Source of the DNA: DATKWV01 sp035529405
GTDB taxonomy: Bacteria > Planctomycetota > Phycisphaerae > Sedimentisphaerales > Anaerobacaceae
DNA: 8,025 nucleotides
Assembly (NCBI GenBank): GCA_035529405.1
Contig: DATKWV010000168.1
Location: 1 to 8,025 of the forward strand
Direction: 5' to 3'
The notes under the pieces are model-generated. The model did no database searches. It worked only from the letters and a program-made list of their open reading frames with translations, and had not been told where the DNA came from. Within the stretch, counting starts at the first letter, position 1; each line of letters begins with the position of its first letter. The position numbers and the translations under genes are program-made. Shown here in pieces: positions 1 to 4,050 of this stretch.

Positions 1-99
1 TGGCTTAACCAGCCTTCTCCTCTCTACCATCGCTGAAACACGCTGACGGTACTCTACATAGCCCTCAACCTGCGATGTCACATCCTTCTGTTCCATCAT
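1..99 (-). CDS. N-terminal part of an unknown protein, cut by the window edge
   Basis: A minus-strand reading frame opens with two consecutive ATG codons (99-97 and 96-94) and stays open for 33 codons to the left edge. The visible residues are polar and charged, with a motif VEYRQRV followed by a basic stretch VERRRLVKP. I do not recognise the family. The start lies 19 bases after the stop codon of the ORF remnant at 119-301, in the same direction, which suggests they may once have been cotranscribed. No strong Shine-Dalgarno sequence is present; the best is a weak GAAAAG about five bases upstream. If the tRNA fragment at 317-364 is an attachment site, this gene belongs to the integrated element. 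It may also be a chance open frame, since so little is visible. Confidence 0.35.
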   Translation of the reverse strand, partial: MMEQKDVTSQVEGYVEYRQRVSAMVERRRLVKP

Positions 100-118
100 T
101 CTACTTTTCAAAGAACAG

Positions 119-301
119 TTATAGCTTGTCCTTGGGCAGAACAGTTCGCACCATGCTCAGGATGGCATTCTTAATAAGCTCTGGCAGTTCCGGCCAGGCT
201 GATATGATCTGCTCAAGATCGGGGTGTTTTTGCAGTAAAATGGCGGAGTAAATGGCGAAGGGGGTTTTAATGTAACATCTAACAACTTGTATATCAAAGG
301 G
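119..301 (-). pseudogene. Headless C-terminal ORF remnant beside the tRNA fragment
   Basis: A minus-strand frame is open from just after a TAA at 304-302 to a TAA at 121-119, about 60 codons, with no plausible start codon near its beginning. Its second half looks like real protein: LQKHPDLEQIISAWPELPEL followed by IKNAILSMVRTVLPKDKL, an amphipathic helical pattern. From memory, tails of the pattern x-AWPxLPexIKxxI-x-MV occur in planctomycete ORFs next to integrase genes and tRNA-linked attachment sites; this is unverified. The frame loses its upstream part almost exactly where the tRNA-Lys fragment begins. That fits truncation at a recombination junction. It could alternatively be the relic of an integrase C-terminus or an unrelated small gene with a lost start. 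Confidence 0.45.
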
Positions 302-316
302 TTAGCTGTTTTTGGC

Positions 317-364
317 AACGGCCTTTTAAGCCGTAGGTCTTGGGTTCGAGTCCCAACACTCTCA
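317..364 (+). pseudogene. 3' fragment of tRNA-Lys (anticodon UUU), probable attachment-site remnant
   Basis: The sequence folds as the 3' part of a tRNA. There is a 5-bp anticodon stem ACGGC/GCCGT (318-322 and 330-334) enclosing the loop CTTTTAA, anticodon TTT at 325-327. A 5-base variable loop AGGTC follows, then a 5-bp T stem TTGGG/CCCAA (340-344 and 352-356) with the loop TTCGAGT, the 3' acceptor strand CACTCTC (357-363) and discriminator A364. CCA is not encoded. The expected partner GAGAGTG is missing upstream: bases 296-302 do not pair with 357-363, and there is no normal D arm. The gene is therefore not functional. A duplicated tRNA 3' half is the usual product of a tyrosine-integrase element inserting at a tRNA 3' end. 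A decayed tRNA gene is the alternative. Confidence 0.8.
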
Positions 365-391
365 TTTTTGCGAACCTTTCGGCCGTAACGA

Positions 392-592
392 CTATACGTG
401 CATACCGCTGTATCGAGCCCAATACATAATATATTTACGAATGGCAAAAAGGATTTGTTGATGCTGAAGATACCGGCGAATCTGCTGCAACTGCGGCGTC
501 AAGCTGCCGGATGAAATTTCGAGCCTGTCACCGTAAATATGAATAAGTTGGGATGCGCAGGCCGTCGGCTCTCTGGCAGTATATTCTTTTTT
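392..592 (-). pseudogene. Out-of-frame C-terminal part of the small lipoprotein gene
   Basis: Read one frame over from the lipoprotein ORF, the minus strand encodes KEYTAREPTACASQLIHIYG, then a helical segment with QLQQIRRYLQHQQILFAIRK, ending YWARYSGMHV at a TAG (394-392). The composition looks like genuine coding sequence, not an antisense shadow, and nothing else occupies this stretch. The only homopolymer at the frame junction is A6 (T587-T592 on the plus strand), where a one-base insertion or polymerase slippage would explain the break. I cannot tell a sequencing error from a real mutation or programmed slippage. No domain is recognised. Confidence 0.45.
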
Positions 593-698
593 CCGCCGGT
601 TCGTATCCGGGCCGCCTGGCGGTTTCAGCCTGGCAGCCGGCGACAATCACTATAAGAAATAACAACAATATAAATGCTAATGTCCTCAGGCGTCTCAT
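528..698 (-). CDS. Small lipoprotein, probably frameshifted
   Basis: The ORF starts at ATG 698-696, with GGAG eight bases upstream, and encodes 56 residues as read. The N-terminus is a classic lipoprotein signal: basic MRRLR, a strongly hydrophobic core LAFILLLFLIVIV, then the lipobox VAGC with Cys22 as the lipidation site. The mature part (QAETARRPGYEPAEK...) is short and ends at a TGA at 530-528. The +1 frame, overlapping from about 592, continues with protein-like sequence to a TAG at 394-392. Removing one base from the six-A run (plus-strand T587-T592) would join both into a 101-residue lipoprotein. The gene follows the superoxide reductase on the same strand after 135 bases, so it may have its own promoter. 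The function is unknown. Confidence 0.6.
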   Translation of the reverse strand: MRRLRTLAFILLLFLIVIVAGCQAETARRPGYEPAEKRIYCQRADGLRIPTYSYLR

Positions 699-786
699 GG
701 ATTTGGCTCCAACGAAAAAGGTTTTATTTTGCGCTGTTTTTGGAATATTTACTCTGCATACATAAGTCGCAGAGCTGCCGTGCAAT

Positions 787-828
787 CAATGTAAGTCTGC
801 CGATGCGCATCTTTGGGGCAATGTAAGT
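787..828. repeat. 10-bp direct repeats flanking a 10-bp palindrome
   Basis: CAATGTAAGT occurs at 787-796 and again at 819-828, exactly 32 bases apart, about three helical turns. Between them lies the perfect palindrome GATGCGCATC (802-811), nearly centred. The block sits between the superoxide reductase stop and the lipoprotein start. It could be an operator for the lipoprotein gene or an RNA element at the 3' end of the superoxide reductase transcript. No T-run follows, so it is not an ordinary terminator. Confidence 0.35.
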
Positions 829-833
829 TCATA

Positions 834-1232
834 CTAATCTGTTACTTCAATATCAGCCCAGCCTTCCCATGTGCCGTGGACGTTACAGCGTCCAAAGGCC
901 CGCAGCCGGCCGTGCGTATGGTCCAGGCATACGCGAACCTTCATAATCGGACAGGTTCTGCGGGCTGTAAGGTCCAGCCTGGCCAGATAAGTGCGGTCCG
1001 AGTACAGCTCGATGAACTCAATGTAGTGAGCGGGTTCATTCGGATGCGCTATCAGGCTGCCTACCTCCACGGTCACCTCGAAACACTCGCTTTTTTTGAT
1101 GCTTTTCGGGGCGGTGATAACCGGAAGATGCTTTTTTTCGAGGTCGGTCATACGGTTATAATCCTTGACCGTGTTGACGCCGCAGAAAAGGTCTTCTTCG
1201 CATTCGATTGTTGCAGCGGTTTCTTTCGACAT
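834..1232 (-). CDS. Superoxide reductase (neelaredoxin/desulfoferrodoxin family)
   Basis: This cytoplasmic iron enzyme reduces superoxide to hydrogen peroxide without releasing oxygen, the defence typical of anaerobes. The 132-residue protein carries the full set of expected ligands for the square-pyramidal Fe(His4Cys) centre: His35 in EKKHLPVI, His63 and His69 in HPNEPAHYIEFIELY, and Cys116 and His119 in CNVHGTW. The N-terminal rubredoxin-like domain of desulfoferrodoxin (CxxC...CC) is absent, so it is a one-iron type with an N-terminal extension containing Cys11 and Cys17. The Glu that usually lies two residues before the first His is Lys33 here, with Glu32 one step further away, while the Lys just before the His (Lys34) is kept. 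The chosen ATG at 1232 has GGAGG five bases upstream; a longer reading from 1292 lacks that support. The ferredoxin gene lies 139 bases upstream on the same strand and may supply electrons. Confidence 0.93.
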   Translation of the reverse strand: MSKETAATIECEEDLFCGVNTVKDYNRMTDLEKKHLPVITAPKSIKKSECFEVTVEVGSLIAHPNEPAHYIEFIELYSDRTYLARLDLTARRTCPIMKVRVCLDHTHGRLRAFGRCNVHGTWEGWADIEVTD

Positions 1233-1276
1233 ATCAGCCTCCGAGGTAAAAGATTGAGCAAGATTTCTTTTAATCG

Positions 1277-1303
1277 GTAAGCGATTACACAAACACCGCT
1301 TAC
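1277..1303. promoter_or_regulatory. Inverted repeat upstream of the superoxide reductase gene
   Basis: A perfect 7-bp inverted repeat, GTAAGCG (1277-1283) and CGCTTAC (1297-1303), is separated by 13 bases. It ends 44 bases before the superoxide reductase ATG. A shorter nested hairpin GTAA-GCGA-TTAC (1277-1288) shares the left arm. It could be an operator or an RNA stem between the ferredoxin and superoxide reductase cistrons. No convincing -35/-10 pair was found beside it. Confidence 0.4.
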
Positions 1304-1371
1304 ACTTTCATCCCCTGCCCGTGAAAAACGCCGGATGCAGGAATTTGCATAACGGCTGAAGACAAAGCCGG

Positions 1372-1563
1372 TTACTGTTCTATTGAAATTGCGTTGTTGG
1401 GACAATTATCCACGGCCCGCCTGCAGGTCTGCTGATACTTTGCCGGTATTTCGTCCATTAAAGCGGCAGCAAAGCCCTCGTCATCGAGTTCGAACACTTC
1501 CGGGCAGGTATCCGCACACAGGCCCGTGCCGTTGCACAAGTCGGGGTCTATATGAACCTTCAT
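1372..1563 (-). CDS. Small single-cluster ferredoxin with Thr at the second ligand position
   Basis: This 63-residue cytoplasmic electron carrier has the bacterial ferredoxin fold. The motif CNGTGLCADTCP gives Cys10, Thr13, Cys16 and Cys20, and the C-terminal motif gives Cys47 and Cys54 (CP). By comparison with Desulfovibrio gigas ferredoxin II and Pyrococcus furiosus ferredoxin, Cys10, Cys16 and Cys54 should bind one cluster, Cys20 and Cys47 should form a disulfide, and the second cluster is lost. The usual second Cys is replaced by Thr13, so the cluster should be [3Fe-4S], or a labile [4Fe-4S] with a non-cysteine ligand. The protein is acidic (EVFELDDEG). The start ATG at 1563 has AGGAG seven bases upstream. 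The superoxide reductase gene follows in the same direction, which makes an electron-donor role plausible but unproven. Confidence 0.93.
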   Translation of the reverse strand: MKVHIDPDLCNGTGLCADTCPEVFELDDEGFAAALMDEIPAKYQQTCRRAVDNCPNNAISIEQ

Positions 1564-1599
1564 ATCGCTTCTCCTGTTATTATTTACTGTCGGGTTTCA

Positions 1600-1622
1600 A
1601 TACCGTTAAAGGTTGTCGGTAT
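1600..1622. promoter_or_regulatory. Possible operator upstream of the ferredoxin gene
   Basis: ATACCG (1600-1605) and CGGTAT (1617-1622) form a perfect 6-bp inverted repeat with an 11-base spacer. It ends 37 bases before the ferredoxin start. The outer half-sites resemble the ATAcC...GgTAT ends of Rrf2/IscR-type sites, but the length (23, not 25) and the centre do not match, so no regulator is assigned. Confidence 0.35.
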
Positions 1623-1825
1623 GGCTGACAGTAACGGCCACGTGGGGCCTTGTAAATAAGGGAATTTACCTTTTTTACTATCAGCTTGATTACCTTTGGT
1701 GTTATGGGGCAATTGCCTGCCAGCCGGCACAGTTTGTGACAGGACAATCGCCTCTGTTAAACAGTTTTCTGCGCCCGGTTTCGACAAGCCGGGCCTGGCT
1801 GATACGCAAAACCGCAAAAAATCGC

Positions 1826-1854
1826 GTGACATTGCCCCACTGTTATGATATAAT
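1826..1854 (+). promoter_or_regulatory. Sigma-70 type promoter of the DUF362-dockerin gene
   Basis: GTGACA (1826-1831, one mismatch to TTGACA) is followed after exactly 17 bases by a perfect TATAAT (1849-1854). Transcription should start near 1861, giving a leader of about 30 bases that contains GGAGG at 1880-1884, seven bases before the ATG. Confidence 0.75.
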
Positions 1855-1891
1855 TATTTTTTGTGAGCAGGTTATCTGCGGAGGCGGGTAG

Positions 1892-3760
1892 ATGTTAAGA
1901 AAAAAGCATGTTGGGGCGTTTGTTTCCAGGGCTGTGAAGTTTATCGGCCCCAAAGTCAAATATCGCTGGCTGAGGTGGGTATTTCCCGTTTCGGGTCTTT
2001 TGGCGCTGGCCTGGTTTTTGGTTCGTGTAATCCCTAAACCTACGCGAATAGCATATCCCTGTCAGAAAGTGGCGATGCCGGTTGCGGGCAGCTTCCTTGT
2101 GTGGGTCTTTGGTATTATTGGGTCGGCCTTTGCGTACCGGCGGGCAGCTAAATTTCTTTTGAGACGGCGATTTGCAGCAGCAATAGTTTTTTTAACTATT
2201 GGTATAGCGGCCGGCATGGTCGCTATAACAAATATGTCCGAGCGGGTGGTCATATCGGCTGACAGCGTGCCGAACAGCCCCATCGGAGAAGCCAGGGGCA
2301 TACATCCTGGCCGGGTTGTCTGGGTACATGACCCCAATTCCACGGACTGGGACGGCTACTACAGCCACGAACACTGGTTTGAAAGCGACCATACCAATTT
2401 GCCGGCGGTAGAGAAAATGGTGTCAAAGGCCATTCGCGGCCTGGCAGGCAAAAGTACCGAAGCAGCCGCGTGGGAGGCGATTTTCAGGTACTTTAACAAC
2501 GCCCGGGGTAAAGGCGACATCGGCTATCAGGCCGGCGAAAAAATCGCCGTCAAGATTAATCTGACCACCTGTAACGCCCACTACTGGGATGTTGACCCCG
2601 TAACATACGACAAGAAAGAAAGTATTATGAACCGCATCGATAATTCACCGCAGATGATACTCGCGCTTTTGCGGCAATTAGTTTACATTGCCGGTGTTGA
2701 CCCCTGTAACATTACGGTCGGGGACCCTACGGGTATGTTCCCGAATTATTCTTACAATATGCTGTATCCTGAATTCCCGCAGGTACACTATATGGACAAT
2801 TACGGCGGTTCCGGCAGGACACGGGCGGAATTTTCCGATGTGCCGTTTTACTGGAGCACGCCCGCCGCTGACCATAACGAGCAGGATTATGTGCCGGTAT
2901 CGTTCGCTGAGGCTGACTACATTATCAACTTTGCGATACTCAAGGGCCACTCGGCAGGCGTGACACTGTGCGCAAAGAACCATTACGGCTCACTTATAAG
3001 GTGCCCGGACGGATATCTGAGAGATGTCGGGTATGTTAATTACTACAACATACATTTAAGTTTGCCGAACTCGGACTGGAAGCCGGGAATGGGCCATTAC
3101 CGCTCGCTGGTGGATTTGATGGGTCATCGGGAGCTTGGCGGCAAGACGGTGCTTTATCTGATTGACGGGCTTTTCGCCGGCTACTACTGGGACGCTCGTC
3201 CGTACAAGTGGAGGATGGTTCCTTTCGGCGACGGTGTCAACGATGTAAATGACGACTGGCCGTCGAGTATTTTTGCCTCTCAGGACGCGGTGGCTGTTGA
3301 TTCGGTGACGTATGATTTTCTGCTTGAGGAATGGCCGCACGTGGCAGCAGCGGCGAGTCTGGCCGGCGGCGCGGAAGACTATTTGCACGAAGCGGCGTTA
3401 GCCGACGACCCGTGTTCGGGGACATTCTATGACCCCGACCACAGCGGAAACGTTGTTCGTCTGCCAAGTCTGGGCGTTCACGAGCACTGGGATAGCCCGC
3501 TGGACAAGGAGTATAGTCGTAATCTCGACACTGAAAGCGGCACGGGCATCGAATTGGTGACACTGGATGCTACGGCTGGTGACTTTGACGCCGACGGTGA
3601 TGTGGACATGGGTGACTTTACACTTTTGGCGTTGGCGTGGCGCAGCAGCGCCGGTGATAATCACTGGAACGTGCACTGCGACATTTCGGCGCCAGGCGAT
3701 ATTATTGACGAATATGACCTTGCGGCCTTTGCCGCGGACTGGCTAAAGGGCGTAAAATAG
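1892..3760 (+). CDS. Membrane-anchored DUF362 protein with C-terminal dockerin-like repeats
   Basis: The 622-residue protein has three predicted membrane helices near its N-terminus (about 29-47, 61-81 and 94-113). Basic residues before helix 1 and between helices 2 and 3 (RRAAKFLLRRR) place the N-terminus inside and the large remaining part outside the membrane. A DUF362 domain spans roughly 190-470; its hallmarks are KINLTT at 221-226 and LKGHSAGVTLCAKNHYG around 350-366. A second block, DLMGHRELGGKTVLYLIDG, begins at 408. The C-terminus carries two dockerin-type loops: DFDADGDVDMGDF (Asp564, 566, 568, 570, 575) ending LALAW, and CDISAPGDIIDEYDL ending ADWL. Such loops bind calcium and in cellulosomes dock to cohesins; here the partner is unknown. 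No ferredoxin cluster motif is present, unlike some DUF362 proteins. The ATG has GGAGG seven bases upstream and its own promoter. The biochemical role of DUF362 is not established. Confidence 0.9.
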   Translation: MLRKKHVGAFVSRAVKFIGPKVKYRWLRWVFPVSGLLALAWFLVRVIPKPTRIAYPCQKVAMPVAGSFLVWVFGIIGSAFAYRRAAKFLLRRRFAAAIVFLTIGIAAGMVAITNMSERVVISADSVPNSPIGEARGIHPGRVVWVHDPNSTDWDGYYSHEHWFESDHTNLPAVEKMVSKAIRGLAGKSTEAAAWEAIFRYFNNARGKGDIGYQAGEKIAVKINLTTCNAHYWDVDPVTYDKKESIMNRIDNSPQMILALLRQLVYIAGVDPCNITVGDPTGMFPNYSYNMLYPEFPQVHYMDNYGGSGRTRAEFSDVPFYWSTPAADHNEQDYVPVSFAEADYIINFAILKGHSAGVTLCAKNHYGSLIRCPDGYLRDVGYVNYYNIHLSLPNSDWKPGMGHYRSLVDLMGHRELGGKTVLYLIDGLFAGYYWDARPYKWRMVPFGDGVNDVNDDWPSSIFASQDAVAVDSVTYDFLLEEWPHVAAAASLAGGAEDYLHEAALADDPCSGTFYDPDHSGNVVRLPSLGVHEHWDSPLDKEYSRNLDTESGTGIELVTLDATAGDFDADGDVDMGDFTLLALAWRSSAGDNHWNVHCDISAPGDIIDEYDLAAFAADWLKGVK

Positions 3761-3790
3761 TTTTTAGTTTTAAGTTTTAAGTTTTTAGTT
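3758..3790 (+). repeat. Tandem AT-rich heptamer, about 4.7 copies
   Basis: The unit (T/A)AGTTTT repeats at 3758-3764, 3765-3771, 3772-3778, 3779-3785 and partly at 3786-3790. The first copy begins at the TAG stop codon of the DUF362 gene. Because the unit is seven bases long and holds TAG or TAA, the array places stop codons in several frames. No GC-rich hairpin precedes it, so it is not an obvious terminator. Confidence 0.7.
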
Positions 3791-3839
3791 CGTAGTGTGG
3801 TTGGCAGCAGGCAGTTCGAGCAACGGGTGCAAAAAGTAC

Positions 3840-3868
3840 TTGCAAAAAAAACGTTTTCTTTGTATAAT
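3840..3868 (+). promoter_or_regulatory. Promoter of the leuA transcription unit
   Basis: TTGCAA (3840-3845, two mismatches to TTGACA) lies 17 bases before a perfect TATAAT (3863-3868), with an A-rich spacer. The predicted start near 3875 gives a leader of about 175 bases before leuA, long enough to hold regulatory structure. Confidence 0.7.
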
Positions 3869-3875
3869 GAAATTA

Positions 3876-3953
3876 ATGGGTAAAATCCGCTCAATTTGCT
3901 CTTTTGGCTGCCTGGCGCTGGGGCTTCTGCTTTTGCGCCGCAAGGCGCAATAG
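3876..3953 (+). CDS. Putative leucine-rich leader peptide upstream of leuA
   Basis: A 25-codon ORF starts at ATG 3876 and ends at TAG 3951-3953. It contains six Leu codons in the last half: CTG-GCG-CTG-GGG, then four in a row, CTT CTG CTT TTG (3924-3935), followed by Arg-Arg-Lys-Ala-Gln. An in-frame upstream ATG at 3867 overlaps the -10 box and is unlikely to be transcribed. With transcription starting near 3875, the ATG lies almost at the RNA 5' end, so translation would be leaderless; no Shine-Dalgarno is seen. Leu-rich leader peptides before leuA or leuABCD are known in enterobacteria (leuL) and actinobacteria, where slow decoding of Leu codons under starvation raises expression. The same role is inferred here. 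A short hydrophobic peptide or a chance ORF is the alternative. Confidence 0.55.
   Translation: MGKIRSICSFGCLALGLLLLRRKAQ
3933..3950 (+). promoter_or_regulatory. GCAA-tetraloop hairpin at the end of the leader ORF
   Basis: TTGCGCC (3933-3939) and GGCGCAA (3944-3950) form a perfect 7-bp stem capped by the GNRA loop GCAA. The stem begins at the last Leu codon and ends just before the TAG. GCGCC (3935-3939) could instead pair with an earlier GGCGC (3914-3918), so two exclusive folds exist, with the four Leu codons between the earlier arms. No T-run follows, so this is not a classic terminator. Confidence 0.55.
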
Positions 3954-4034
3954 TCCCTCGATAAAAATCTTTCCAAAAAACAATTTTTTCTTAAATTCAT
4001 GGCAATTTCAGTGCCGTCAGTGCACAATTAGCGT

Positions 4035-4050
4035 TTTGGGAGAGACCAAA
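4035..4050 (+). promoter_or_regulatory. Hairpin at the leuA ribosome-binding site
   Basis: TTTGG (4035-4039) can pair with CCAAA (4046-4050) around the loop GAGAGA, burying part of the Shine-Dalgarno GGGAG (4038-4042) and the A of the start codon. Alternatively, TCTTTCC plus AAAA (3968-3978) can pair with TTTT-G-GGAGAGA (4034-4045) with one bulged G. Either fold would hinder leuA initiation. Confidence 0.4.

Larger units (their letters stand above)
1564..1891. other. Divergent intergenic region between ferredoxin and DUF362 genes
   Basis: These 328 bases hold no convincing gene. Near the ferredoxin side is an inverted repeat (1600-1622). A GC-rich inverted repeat GCCCGG/CCGGGC (1773-1778 and 1789-1794, 10-base loop) lies in the middle with no T-run on either strand. 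On the right are the DUF362 promoter (1826-1854) and ribosome-binding site GGAGG (1880-1884). Short open frames here lack protein-like composition and start signals. Confidence 0.6.

Noticed and set aside
157..447. Minus-strand open frame with VGTRTQDLRLKRPL
   Set aside because: This is the antisense translation of the tRNA-Lys fragment, a well-known false ORF pattern; its other parts overlap the ORF remnant in a different frame.
813..1280. 155-codon plus-strand frame over the superoxide reductase
   Set aside because: It is antisense to a gene with all catalytic ligands present and has no supporting features.
1773..1794. GC-rich inverted repeat as a terminator
   Set aside because: No T-run follows on either strand, and no gene on either strand ends near it.
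3975..3989. A6-CAA-T6 hairpin as the leuA attenuator terminator
   Set aside because: The stem is made only of A-T pairs and would be too weak; it may only compete with the longer-range pairing at the ribosome-binding site.
3875..4049. T-box or other known riboswitch in the leuA leader
   Set aside because: No T-box consensus (TGGNACCGCG-like) or other recognisable riboswitch core is present.
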